A stretch of DNA of 37,966 nt, from the NCBI GenBank assembly GCA_002364555.1, contig DEYM01000015.1:1-37966 (forward strand), in the 5' to 3' direction. The stretch comes from Phycisphaerales bacterium UBA3158. Lineage in GTDB: Bacteria > Planctomycetota > Phycisphaerae > Phycisphaerales > SM1A02. The position numbers were made by a program, and so were the translations under genes. Under the pieces are notes generated by a model. It was not told the origin of the DNA. It ran no database searches and worked only from the letters and a program-made list of their open reading frames with translations. Positions 26,731 to 35,400 of this stretch are shown here, one piece after another. Within the stretch, counting starts at the first letter, position 1. Each line of letters begins with the position of its first letter.

Positions 26731-27126
26731 ATGAACCGACGTATCGCAGGAATCCTCATCACCATGCTGTTGGCGGCCATGACGCTCCTGAATTCGGGAT
26801 GCGCCGAGCAGGCCTCGGTGACATCAAGCGACATCATCGTCTCCAAGGGGCCCGATGGTGAAACCATCTACGTGCCTCGAACGGAGGATCCCGCCACCTC
26901 GGCCCTGGCCCAGTACCTCCAGCTCGTGGCGGATTTCAAGGGTATTTCCAAAGACGGCTACTTCCTGGACACCCAACTCGCCAATCTGCACTCGCAGCAG
27001 GTGCTTCTCTCCAGAGCTCAGGCCATGGGATGGAAATGGCAGGACATCGACAGCGGGAACATCGACTTGAGCACCTCGATCGAACAGGTCAAGGCAAAGA
27101 TCAAGACGCTCGACGTCAACGGTTGA
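26731..27126 (+). CDS. Small lipoprotein of unknown function
   Basis: This is a 131-residue exported protein. The N-terminus has two Arg residues, a hydrophobic stretch (ILITMLLAAMTLL) and a lipobox LNSGC with Cys24, so it should be lipid-modified by Lgt and cleaved by signal peptidase II. The mature part is polar, with a helical region (ALAQYLQLVADFKG) and no recognised domain. CAGGAG lies about 10 bp before the ATG, one of the better Shine-Dalgarno sites here. It sits 64 bp after uvrA. Its last 11 bases, including the stop, overlap the end of the converging glycosyltransferase gene. No function can be inferred. Confidence 0.8.
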   Translation: MNRRIAGILITMLLAAMTLLNSGCAEQASVTSSDIIVSKGPDGETIYVPRTEDPATSALAQYLQLVADFKGISKDGYFLDTQLANLHSQQVLLSRAQAMGWKWQDIDSGNIDLSTSIEQVKAKIKTLDVNG

Positions 27127-28228
27127 AGACGAAGAAGCGACTGACGCCCCAGTTGAAGAGAATACCCAGCGCCGAACCAATGGCCGCACCGATGACCCCA
27201 GCCAGTGGAGTGGCCATCTGATCCTGTGCCGCGAAGGTTCTCGTGATCCAGAAATTCACCAGGACGGGGATTGCACACACGGCGATGAAGCCCAGAAGCT
27301 GCAGGCCCAGCTGGCCTTCCCTGGCCCACCAGAAGGCGAGCTTCCTGTCCAGCGCGAAGTTCCAGCACATCGTCAGAAGAATCGAGATGACGATGACCAG
27401 ATCCATGCTCATCACATTGGCGAAGAGGCCCCCGAGTATCGCCAGCAATGCGGCGTAGATACCGATGCCGGAGGCACCGACGATGGCGAACGGAATGAAG
27501 CTTGAACGCTCGGGGTATTTCCATCTCGCCAGACGAAGTATGTGAAGCAGATAATCTCGCTGGACCTTCAGCGTCAGCTTGCTTTCACCCTGACGACGGG
27601 TACTGAAGTGAATGGGCACCTCAGTCACCTTCCGGCATCGACATTTGACGATCAGTTCCAGCCCGATCTTGTACCCCACTGGATCCAGATCCGATGCCGC
27701 CCGCCAGGTCTTTCCATGCAACCCGAGAAAACCACTCATCGGATCCTTTGCCTTGGTGAATGGACGAGCCATGACAGTGGCCACCTTCGAGTTCACCCAA
27801 CGAAGAACACCCCAACCATCCTCGGTGGAACCGCCTGGAACATACCGGGAACCTATGACGAAGTCGGCATCATCATCGAGGGCCCTGACGAAGGCAGGTA
27901 TCGATTCGGGCGGATGACTCAGATCCGCATCCATCACGACCAGACATTCATGAGTGGCTTCCGCCAGGCCGGTCATGACGGCCGTACTCAGCCCACGATC
28001 CTCCGTGCGGACAATCAGTCGGATCCAGTCATGGGACAGCGAGCCAATCAGCTCGACGGTGCCGTCTCGAGAATCGTCATCCACGATGATCAGCTCGAGA
28101 TCCCAGCCACATCGCCTCAGCTCATCCAGCCGTTCAATCAGAGCCGGCAGACTCTTCACTTCCTCGTAGGTGGGAACAATGACCGAGACCGATCGCGTCC
28201 CGCCCTCAGCGGGCGAGTCCACCGTCAT
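27116..28228 (-). CDS. GT2 family glycosyltransferase with C-terminal GtrA-like membrane domain
   Basis: This is probably a polyprenyl-phosphate sugar transferase of the DPM1/GtrB type that makes lipid-linked sugars for envelope glycosylation. The GT-A domain (about residues 10-225 from the chosen start) begins SVIVPTYEEVKSLPALIERL, with LIIVDDDSRDGT and the metal-binding acidic motif VVMDADLSHPPE, then GSRYVPGGS. The C-terminal 130 residues hold about four membrane helices with a GtrA pattern (FAIVGASGIGIYA, NFALDRKLAFWW, NWGVSRFFVF end), found fused to DPM1-like enzymes. I chose ATG 28228; an open frame extends upstream to 28357 but that part is unlike the family. Acceptor and sugar are unknown. 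Confidence 0.88.
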   Translation of the reverse strand: MTVDSPAEGGTRSVSVIVPTYEEVKSLPALIERLDELRRCGWDLELIIVDDDSRDGTVELIGSLSHDWIRLIVRTEDRGLSTAVMTGLAEATHECLVVMDADLSHPPESIPAFVRALDDDADFVIGSRYVPGGSTEDGWGVLRWVNSKVATVMARPFTKAKDPMSGFLGLHGKTWRAASDLDPVGYKIGLELIVKCRCRKVTEVPIHFSTRRQGESKLTLKVQRDYLLHILRLARWKYPERSSFIPFAIVGASGIGIYAALLAILGGLFANVMSMDLVIVISILLTMCWNFALDRKLAFWWAREGQLGLQLLGFIAVCAIPVLVNFWITRTFAAQDQMATPLAGVIGAAIGSALGILFNWGVSRFFVFNR

Positions 28229-28315
28229 CCTGTCTTTCTGGGCATCAGCCACTTGGACGTCTCTCCTGGGGAAACTTCCCCACGCTACATGTCGGCTTTT
28301 CAGGGGGGCGGAGTA

Positions 28316-28331
28316 TTGCAGGATCATGCAA
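28316..28331. repeat. Inverted repeat upstream of the glycosyltransferase gene
   Basis: TTGCA at 28316-28320 and TGCAA at 28327-28331 form a 5-bp-arm dyad with a 6-bp spacer, about 90 bp upstream of the glycosyltransferase start. It is operator-like in form but short enough to be chance. Confidence 0.3.
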
Positions 28332-28371
28332 CAGGAGCAAAGTAATCGAAAGATCACCCCTGAATGACCAC

Positions 28372-29163
28372 CTATCCCAGAAGCGGATCCTTGGGTTTGG
28401 ACGGCGGAGCCGATTTCATCAGCGAATGAGCCAATCTCAGATCATCGACGGTCGTGATCTTGATGTTCGCAGGGTCACCCTGCACGGCATGAGGTGACAC
28501 TCCACATCCCTCGACGACCTGGGAATCATCCGTGACGCCTCGCAGGTCCTGCGAGGCATAGGCCCTCATGATCAGCTCACGCTTGAAGACCTGGGGGGTC
28601 TGGGCCATGGCGTATCTTGATCGATCCACCGTCGCCTTGATCGGCGTTGCCTCGACTGCGAAGCGACCGGCGTCTCCAAGAATACCGTCGACCAGTTCAT
28701 CATCCCCTTCACCCACGTCGATGGGTGAGGAGGGATCGATCTCCTTGAGTGTCGATGAGACCGCCACGACGGGAACAACCGCATCGAGTCGTTCCGATGC
28801 CATGAAGATGCGATCGAGCATCTCATCCGAGACCAACGGACGGGCCGCATCGTGGACCGCCACATGGGTTGCGGAATCCTCGACAGCCTCGAGTGCGTTG
28901 CGAACCGTTTCCCATCGATCTTCACGCCCCCCAGCCACCAGCGTGATGCCATGGAAACCAAGACCGGCACCGAACCTGTCCTTGAAGGCATCCATCGCAT
29001 CCGGAGGCCCGGCCACGATGATCTGGACTACCTCCTGACGACGCGAGAAGATTTCAATGGTCCGCAGCAGCAGAGGACGCCCGCCAAGATCGGCCGAGAG
29101 CTTGTCACCGGAACCGAATCGAGTCGAAGCACCTGCTGCTGGAATGATGACCGAAAGCTTCAT
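28372..29163 (-). CDS. ispD: 2-C-methyl-D-erythritol 4-phosphate cytidylyltransferase
   Basis: IspD transfers CMP from CTP to methylerythritol 4-phosphate, the third step of the MEP isoprenoid pathway. The nucleotide-binding N-terminus IIPAAGASTRFGSGDK has the conserved Gly-rich loop and Lys. VAVHDAARPLV is the metal/CTP motif, and AQTPQVF, TDDSQVVE and GDPANIKITT complete the family pattern. At 263 residues it is about 25-30 longer than usual, mainly through an insert around residues 145-170 (IDPSSPIDVGEGDDELVDG) and a Pro/Lys-rich end. Its ATG overlaps the stop of the DUF1573-like gene (ATGA), so it is translationally coupled to it. ispF, a frequent partner, is absent. Confidence 0.95.
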   Translation of the reverse strand: MKLSVIIPAAGASTRFGSGDKLSADLGGRPLLLRTIEIFSRRQEVVQIIVAGPPDAMDAFKDRFGAGLGFHGITLVAGGREDRWETVRNALEAVEDSATHVAVHDAARPLVSDEMLDRIFMASERLDAVVPVVAVSSTLKEIDPSSPIDVGEGDDELVDGILGDAGRFAVEATPIKATVDRSRYAMAQTPQVFKRELIMRAYASQDLRGVTDDSQVVEGCGVSPHAVQGDPANIKITTVDDLRLAHSLMKSAPPSKPKDPLLG

Positions 29164-30419
29164 GACCCATCCACCGATTCACCGTCGTTCACATGACCGA
29201 TGACATTCAGTGGAGCCCGATGTTCATGGGAAATCAGCTCCACGACACCCTGATAGGGTCCTGAAGTACTGTCCATTGGACGAATCTCGACTATGGCCTT
29301 GGACTTGCGACCGTCCTTCTTCATTCCGACAAGAGAGGCTTCGAAGTCCGGAGACCGCGATTCGGCGGCGATGATCTGCTGAGAGCGCTGCCCTTCGGCG
29401 GCATTCCAGATGATCGGCAGTTCGAATCTGGCGGCACTACCGGGTTTCACAGAATCCACGACCACCCTGTTTTCCACGAATACCCACTCGCGATCCTTTT
29501 CCCGACGATGTGGACTGTTCTCCTGATGGAGAACGCGTATTTCCACGACAGGGGCATCCGGATGATCAGTTTCAATCAACCAGAACGGAGGGAGCTTGAC
29601 TCCCTCGGGATCCAGAAGCGTCTCCTTGTCATGATCTCCGATGTCGATCATGACCATATGAGCCGTCGATGGAATCGTGGGATCCCCTCCGCCAGGAACT
29701 GGAATCGGTGGCCGACCTCCACTTGAGAGTATTCGGAAGGACTGACTGTCCGCAGCGCTCACCTGAACACGTGATGCGGTACGGGAGACAGGCCCTTCAA
29801 AGTAGCTCTTGGCATGCATTCTGAAATCAGGTGGCTGAACTCGAACGGCTCTGCTCACCACAGCATTCATGGACAGGACCAGCGGACGGTGCTTCTCAAA
29901 GAGAATCTTGATCTTGTTGTTCTTGACGGTGGGCGTAAGGCCTGCCGTGAACGTCGCCACACCTGTTCGTGAAGCACCGGGCGCAATGGCACCCGCCTGC
30001 AACGAGACCTCTGTGCAGGAGCACCCCCGCTTCACCTCCTTGACGACAAGTGGTTCCTGGGAATCATTGAACAGTCTGAATTCGCTGGTGATCACACTCT
30101 CGGGGCGGACGTAACCCAGACGAAGACTCGCAGGTTCGAAGTGGGCATTCGCCTCGGGCTTATCTTCTTCGGGAATCGCCGAAGCGACTGGAGCTGAAGG
30201 CTGGATTGGCTGTGCCGGCGGAATGGCTGAATTCGCGGCGGATGAGGGTTTCAATGGCTTGATTCCCCCAGCATCCTGCCCAGCAAAGAGCAGAATAATC
30301 ACGAACGCGACGCCCAGAAGGACGGCGATCATGATGACTGAATTCAAGGAGATGCCTCTGCGTTTGAGAATCGAGGTGTTCATGACTTCGAGGATACCGA
30401 GTTCATCATCCCGGGTCAT
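29160..30419 (-). CDS. Membrane-anchored protein with DUF1573-like (Ig-fold) domain
   Basis: This 419-residue protein has a signal-anchor (about residues 25-46, SVIMIAVLLGVAFVIILLFAG), a Pro/Ala/Ser-rich linker to about residue 90, and then an extracytoplasmic beta-rich region. The motif FRLFNDSQEPLVVKEVKRGCSC, with CSCT a little past residue 130, is the hallmark of DUF1573, an ASPM/SPD-2/hydin-like Ig fold very common in planctomycetes and Bacteroidetes. The remaining 250 residues look like further beta domains. DUF1573 has no established function. The start is either ATG 30419, overlapping the upstream gene's stop (ATGA), or ATG 30383; I kept the coupled one. It is sandwiched between a small exported protein and ispD with 4-bp overlaps on both sides. 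Confidence 0.8.
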   Translation of the reverse strand: MTRDDELGILEVMNTSILKRRGISLNSVIMIAVLLGVAFVIILLFAGQDAGGIKPLKPSSAANSAIPPAQPIQPSAPVASAIPEEDKPEANAHFEPASLRLGYVRPESVITSEFRLFNDSQEPLVVKEVKRGCSCTEVSLQAGAIAPGASRTGVATFTAGLTPTVKNNKIKILFEKHRPLVLSMNAVVSRAVRVQPPDFRMHAKSYFEGPVSRTASRVQVSAADSQSFRILSSGGRPPIPVPGGGDPTIPSTAHMVMIDIGDHDKETLLDPEGVKLPPFWLIETDHPDAPVVEIRVLHQENSPHRREKDREWVFVENRVVVDSVKPGSAARFELPIIWNAAEGQRSQQIIAAESRSPDFEASLVGMKKDGRKSKAIVEIRPMDSTSGPYQGVVELISHEHRAPLNVIGHVNDGESVDGS

Positions 30420-30946
30420 CGCCGGGTGTTCATCTCGATTTCATACATCAGTGCCAAGATTTCCTCATCATGATTATCTATCCTTCCTTCATTTCGGATT
30501 CTCTCCAGCAGAAGCGCCTCTATGTCCCGGTCCATGATTCCTCTTTCCGCATATGCTCTTTCCTGACGAGCCATTTGGTCAATGAAATCACTGAATTCGC
30601 GATCGGCCTCTTCCTGACTCATCCTGCCGGCTTCGACGAGCTCCATGAGTTTTATTTTCAGCGAAACCGTTCTGTCCATTGAAGCTATATGACTAGGCGA
30701 ATCAAGCAGCCGCCGCGAATTCCTATACCTATCCAAGTCTCGGCGGGCGGCATCAAGCCTTCGCTTGCGCGCATGCGGTCCGTCCAGCAGCTCGCGCTGG
30801 AGGTCGGTCAATTCCTCTGGTTGAGCCTGGGCCATTGACTCGACTGAAGACCCGGCGATGTTCCAGAGCATCGAGCCAGCAATGACAGCCAGCAGAAAAT
30901 TGGTGAAGATGAGTGGGCTTATACGGCTGTAGATATTGTTGCTCAT
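30416..30946 (-). CDS. Small membrane-anchored helical protein of unknown function
   Basis: This is a 176-residue protein with one N-terminal hydrophobic segment (about residues 10-32, SPLIFTNFLLAVIAGSMLWNIAG), either a signal peptide or an anchor, followed by a highly charged helical domain rich in Arg, Glu and Asp. MELVEAGRMSQEEADREFSDF resembles the helix-turn-helix hairpin of SHOCT-like or metal-sensing periplasmic helical proteins, but I cannot name a family. It is the first gene of a coupled trio with the DUF1573-like protein and ispD. It has no good Shine-Dalgarno. Its promoter should lie in the 264-bp gap before the tRNA gene. Confidence 0.75.
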   Translation of the reverse strand: MSNNIYSRISPLIFTNFLLAVIAGSMLWNIAGSSVESMAQAQPEELTDLQRELLDGPHARKRRLDAARRDLDRYRNSRRLLDSPSHIASMDRTVSLKIKLMELVEAGRMSQEEADREFSDFIDQMARQERAYAERGIMDRDIEALLLERIRNEGRIDNHDEEILALMYEIEMNTRR

Positions 30947-31147
30947 GGCCCAAGGATACCCTCAGAAACACGAATCACTTTCGGGTGGTCCTGGTTACCC
31001 TGATATTCGTATCCAGTCGGCCATTTCTGGGGCCACTCAGAGTGTTTCCTCTTTGCATGCACAGTGATCTTTGCTTCATGGGCCGCATGATCCATCGAGC
31101 GGAAGGCAGGACTGTCATCCCGGTTCCTCTGACCCCGATCCCGCTCC

Positions 31148-31176
31148 TTGACCCCATGAACCCAACAGACGATCAT
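31148..31176 (+). promoter_or_regulatory. Candidate promoter for tRNA-Leu
   Basis: TTGACC (31148-31153, five of six consensus bases) and GATCAT (31171-31176, four of six) are separated by 17 bp. The predicted start near 31183 leaves about 28 nt of leader before the mature tRNA, a reasonable layout for a tRNA gene. Confidence 0.45.
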
Positions 31177-31184
31177 GCTGCATT

Positions 31185-31206
31185 GGCCGATCTCCAGAGA
31201 TCGGCC
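31185..31206 (+). repeat. Perfect 10-bp palindromic hairpin just before tRNA-Leu
   Basis: GGCCGATCTC (31185-31194) and GAGATCGGCC (31197-31206) are exact reverse complements separated by CA. The element ends four bases before the tRNA, inside the predicted precursor leader, so it could form a hairpin directly next to the RNase P cleavage site. Confidence 0.75.
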
Positions 31207-31210
31207 GTGA

Positions 31211-31295
31211 GCCGAAGTGGCGGAATTGGCAGACGCGACGGATTCAAAATCCGTTTCCCGTTTAGGGAGTGTGGGTTCGAGTCCCACCTTCGGTA
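31211..31295 (+). tRNA. tRNA-Leu (anticodon CAA)
   Basis: This is a class II tRNA of 85 nt. The acceptor strand GCCGAAG (31211-31217) pairs with CTTCGGT (31288-31294), with G1-U72 as a wobble and A73 as discriminator, typical of leucine tRNAs. The anticodon arm ACGGA-TTCAAAA-TCCGT gives CAA. A long variable arm (TTCCCGTTTAGGGA) confirms the class, and the T arm is GTGGG-TTCGAGT-CCCAC. The CCA end is not encoded. It reads UUG leucine codons. A candidate promoter and a palindromic leader precede it. Confidence 0.95.
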
Positions 31296-31360
31296 TTTCA
31301 AACCATGGATCGTCAGGAGCTGCTTCCTGCCATCCACGACCCCAAGTGGAATCGACCCGC

Positions 31361-31462
31361 ATGCCCATTACGCGAGGCAAACTAATCGCCAGACGAGTCG
31401 GATGGGCCATGGTCGGTCTTGGAGGTCTTCTGATAGTGGTTGGATTGGCCTATCTTCTCTGA
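31361..31462 (+). CDS. Candidate 33-residue single-pass membrane microprotein
   Basis: An ATG at 31361 opens a 33-codon frame ending at TGA 31462. It encodes a short basic N-terminus (Arg/Lys-rich, about 10 residues) followed by a continuous hydrophobic helix (VGWAMVGLGGLLIVVGLAYLL) up to the C-terminus, the classic layout of a small membrane protein. The open frame continues upstream through the tRNA, but that part is only a shadow of the tRNA sequence. No strong Shine-Dalgarno is visible (GTGGA about 10 bases upstream). It is 65 bp after tRNA-Leu and may be co-transcribed with it. Coding status is uncertain. Confidence 0.4.
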   Translation: MPITRGKLIARRVGWAMVGLGGLLIVVGLAYLL

Positions 31463-31547
31463 ACTGAGAGGAAGTGAGCTCCACCACCAACTCTGGAACT
31501 GAAAACCGCGTTTTTAATGTGTTTAAAAGCGAAAATCCATTGAAATT

Positions 31548-31720
31548 GCGATTGTCGCGCACAGTCGCCATTTGGACGACGTATCTAAAAAAGCTTCAAT
31601 GGGGTTCCTTTGACCAAAGAACCGCACCCGTTGAGAGCCCCACCGCGAACCAATCTAAGGGAAGCTTGCGCTTCGCAGGCCCCTACATCAAATAGCGCTG
31701 CTGAACCCCGCACCAGCAGC
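31548..31720 (+). promoter_or_regulatory. Cluster of four hairpins upstream of the ArsR-type gene
   Basis: There are four inverted repeats: 31548-31568 (8-bp stem with one wobble, CGCGC loop), 31603-31623 (GGTTC-C-TTTG with CAAAGAACC, one bulge), 31661-31674 (GAAGC-TTGC-GCTTC), and 31697-31720 (GCTGCTG with CAGCAGC, 10-nt loop). The last ends 6 bases before the GGGAGGA Shine-Dalgarno at 31727-31733. The stretch before them (31480-31600) is clearly AT-richer than its surroundings. It could be an operator array or a structured leader. The 277-bp gap 31463-31739 holds no other gene I can support. Confidence 0.5.
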
Positions 31721-31739
31721 CGCGTTGGGAGGAACACCA

Positions 31740-32219
31740 ATGAATACGACCACACAAGAGGTCCGCGGGGGGGGAATCGTTACGGAAGGGACTTTGACGA
31801 GGATTTTATCCCTGCTCGGAGGACCGGTCCGTATGGAAATAATCAGGAATCTGGCCTTGGGCCCCCGCCCTGTTGGCCAACTGGCAGAAGAGACCGGCCA
31901 GAGTATTGGGCTCGTTAGCCACAATCTAAGGCTGCTCAGAGAGGCCAATCTAGTGGCCTGCACCCCCAGGAGCCGGCAGAGGATCTACTCTCTGGCACCC
32001 AACGTGTCGGTCAACTACGCACAGGGAATGATGGATCTGAGGGTGCATGTCGCAGCAGAGGGAAACCTCGCCTTGAGCATCCCAACCCCCATTGCCAAGG
32101 ATCTGACAGACTCTGAGCCGATCACTCCAGCCCACCAGCCGGAACGATCGAATCCTCTCCAGACCCCGCTTGGCAGGAGCGGCCTGGAGCCGACAAGCAG
32201 GCTTGCCAGAGGAGCCTGA
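31740..32219 (+). CDS. ArsR-type winged-helix transcriptional regulator
   Basis: This is a 159-residue DNA-binding protein. The winged helix spans about residues 15-85: LTRILSLLGGPVRMEIIRNL, then PRPVGQLAEETGQSIGLVSHNLRLLREANLV with recognition helix SIGLVSHNLRLL, and a wing ending IYSLAPN. This is the ArsR/SmtB fold. The metal-binding Cys motif of ArsR itself (ELCVCDL type) is absent, so it probably senses something else or acts through protein contacts. The C-terminal 55 residues are Pro/Ser-rich and likely disordered. ATG 31740 is preceded by GGGAGGA. Codon use (many GGG, CTA, AGG) is unlike neighbouring genes, hinting at foreign origin. It lies upstream of, and may control, the large secreted-protein gene. 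Confidence 0.8.
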   Translation: MNTTTQEVRGGGIVTEGTLTRILSLLGGPVRMEIIRNLALGPRPVGQLAEETGQSIGLVSHNLRLLREANLVACTPRSRQRIYSLAPNVSVNYAQGMMDLRVHVAAEGNLALSIPTPIAKDLTDSEPITPAHQPERSNPLQTPLGRSGLEPTSRLARGA

Positions 32220-32309
32220 AGAGGCACCTAACCGAGATGAGATGATTTTCTGACAAATTCAATGGTTGGCAAATCCATTCTCCAAGGTAATCTACGTTCA
32301 TGAATCGGT

Positions 32310-32340
32310 ATCGGGGGTCGCACACGAGTGCGGCCCCGAT
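32310..32340 (+). promoter_or_regulatory. Strong GC-rich hairpin between the ArsR-type gene and the secreted-protein gene
   Basis: ATCGGGG (32310-32316) pairs with CCCCGAT (32334-32340) and CGCAC with GTGCG around an ACGA loop, giving a 12-bp stem with a small internal loop. No T-run follows, so it is either a weak terminator for the upstream gene or a leader hairpin of the downstream one. A possible promoter (TTGGCA at 32266, TAATCT at 32288, 16-bp spacing) lies just before it. Confidence 0.5.
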
Positions 32341-32402
32341 GCTGATTGATGTGATGTAGCTACACCCCCCATGGATGCCAGGGGGAGAGGAGAAAGAGGA
32401 TC

Positions 32403-35400
32403 ATGTCCACCGCCATTCGTCTCGCTCGCGGAATCACTTCCACTGCGGCCATTATCGGCCTAGCCTCGGTATCGGTCGCACTGGCCAAGCCCGGCAAGAT
32501 TCAGACAGACTTCAAACCCACCGATGCCGGTGCCACTCAGAGAAGTGGTGTGTTCATGCCTGTCTGCGATGCAGCCAATACGGTTGTCTCGGAATCAGTC
32601 GATACGAGCACTTTCGGAGCGGAGACACTCGTCTGCTCAGGAAGCACCGGCACACCCGGCCACTACTACGGCCGAAGTCATGATCTATCAGGACTCGATA
32701 CCGGTGGCGACGACATCTCGCTTGAATGCATCAAGTGGGGCATCGATACCTTCACAGAATCGCTTCAGGCGACTGTGACCATTTACAGCGATGACGATGG
32801 CGACCCTTCATCTGGATTGACGCAGATCGCCTCGCGAACAGGACAGATCGAACCGGGCAACCAGTTCTACGTGACGTTCGATGCAGGCATCGTGGTTCCT
32901 GCCGGCTACATCTTCGTGGAACTCTTCATCCCGGGCTCCACCAACAGCGACAGTCATTTCCTCGGAGCCAATGACCTTGGACAGAATTCACCAAGCTGGC
33001 TCAGAACGGAAGATGGCTCCTGTGGCGTCGGATCATGGACCAATCTGGCCACCATTGGCTATGCAAACATTCACTTCATCCAGGAAATCGAAGTCGCCGT
33101 TGCCACTCCCGCAGACCCCTGCGACGAGCTGCTGAGCGACTGTGCCACAGATATCAGTGGACCCGGCGATGCCCCCGATGGTGTCGTTGGAGTCGATGAC
33201 ATCCTCAAGGTCATCGAGCAATTCAACCAGTCCGGAGATGGCACCTTCCGTCCAAGAGGAGACTGCGCCCCATTGCCCAATGGCGACTGCCTGGTCAATG
33301 TGGACGATCTTCTGGAAGTCATCGGCAGCTATGGCGACGAATGCCAGGTCGTCGAACCGACGCTTTCCATGAATGAAGTCCGAGCCAACCACAGTGGTGT
33401 GGATACGAACGAATACATCGAGGTCTATGGAGACCCAGGTGCTTCGCTCACTGGCTTCTCCTGGATCGTCATCGGTGACGGCACAGGGGACAGTCCCGAA
33501 GGGCACATCGAGAACATCATCTCGCTCGATGACGCCTTCCTCGATTCCAATGGTTTCTACAGCCTGATCCTCGAGAACAGCTTCGAGAACAGCGACCCGG
33601 TCACTCATGTCCTGGTCAGGGGATTGACCGGAGTGGAACTCACCGAAGAGAACCCCACCTTCGATCTGGACACGAATGACGATCGAACACTCGATCTCAT
33701 GCCATGGGAGGAAACGATCGACTGCATCGCTTTGATCGGCGATGGCATCGATGAGTTCATCTACTGCGACAACACCGTGGGACCCGATGGTTCATTCGTC
33801 GCGGCTGGCGGCTATCGATGCCCCGATGGCAGCGGCCCATGGGTCGTCGCGCCCTTCGAACTTGGATGCCAGGACTCGCCTGGTCTCCCCAACCCATGTG
33901 ATCCTGCCGACGATCCGGACGGCGACGGCGTCCCGAACTGTGCCGACAACTGTGCGGACGTCTTCAACCCTGATCAGAACGACTGCGACCAGGATGGCGA
34001 AGGCGACGCTTGCGACCTCGGATTCGACTGCAACAGCAACAACATCCCCGATGTCTGTGAAACCGACTGCAACCTCAACGGCGTCCCCGATGACTGCGAT
34101 ATCGACAACGGGACCGTTCTGGACTGCAACAGCAACGGCATTCCTGACGAATGCGATCCCGACTGCAATGGAAACAGCACGCCGGACGACTGCGATATCG
34201 CCGATGGCACGTCAATCGACTCCGATGGCAATGGCATTCCAGACGAATGTGAAAGTCCCGTACTCGTCATCAATGAGATCCATGCGGATCCATCCAATGC
34301 CGGACAGGACGGCGATGCCAACGGCGATGGCGCGAACAGCTCCAGCAACGACGAGTTCGTTGAAATAGCCAACAAGCTCGGTTCCGACGTCTATCTAGGC
34401 GGCGCGACCCTGTCCGATGGCAACAGTGTTCGTCACACCTTCCCCAACGACACCCCCATCCTTGGTGATGGATGTGCCATAGTCATCTTTGGCGGTGGCG
34501 ATCCTGCTACCTTCACGGGCGACTTCCAGGGTGCCATCATCCAGGTAGCCTCGACGGGCAGCCTCGGCCTCAACAACGGAGGCGATGATGTCACGTTGAC
34601 CGCGGCTGACGGCACCGTACTTGCAACCGCAAGCTATGGCGGCGAAGGCGGCGACAATCAGTCGCTGACTCGAAATCCTGATGTCTACGGCACCAGCTTC
34701 GCCAAGCACAGCGATGTCGCCTCCTCTGGCGCACTCTATTCACCGGGAACCACTGCCAATGGCAGCTCTTTCGGAGGAAGTGATTGCGGCAGCATTGACG
34801 GGGTGGACACGGACGGCGACGGCATCCTTGACGACTTCGACAATTGCGAACTGTTCAATCCGGAGCAGACCGATTGTGATGGCAATGGTGTGGGCGATGT
34901 CTGCGACATCGCCAACGGCACTGCCTCGGACTGCGACAGCAACGGTGTCCCTGACACCTGCGATCCCGACTGCAATGAGAACGGCTCACCCGATGCCTGC
35001 GACATTGCTGATGGAACATCCCAGGATGCCGACGGCAATGGCGTACCGGACGAGTGTGAATCCGCACTCTCAGCCTGCTACGACTGGGCCGATGGTGCCA
35101 CTGTGCTGGGCTCGAATGGTGAAAACGTTACCTTCGAGAATGTCGTCGATCCGATCAACGGCACCGGATTCGCTCTGAAGATGACTGAAAACCCCCTCTC
35201 CGGCACTCCTCAGGGATATGTCGGCTGGGTCACGGGGCTCACCGATGGCGACATCATCGATGTCTCCATGCTCGGTCTTGGTGATGGAACCACCACCAGC
35301 AAGATGCGTCTCTGGGGTCATTACACCAGTACAGGTGGTGACATCAATGCCTACGCAGGCTCAGCCAGCGGCCCCAGCGGCTACAGCGAGTCCGCCACCG

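Noticed and set aside
31217..31360. Open frame reading through tRNA-Leu (beginning MAELADATDSKS)
   Set aside because: This is the well-known spurious translation of a leucine tRNA; only the part after 31361 was kept as a candidate microprotein.
31610..31918. 102-codon plus-strand frame overlapping the ArsR-type gene
   Set aside because: It is out of frame with the winged-helix reading, low in hydrophobic order, and has no family resemblance.
31211..32300. tRNA-associated integrative element
   Set aside because: No integrase, and no repeat of the tRNA 3' end was found downstream.
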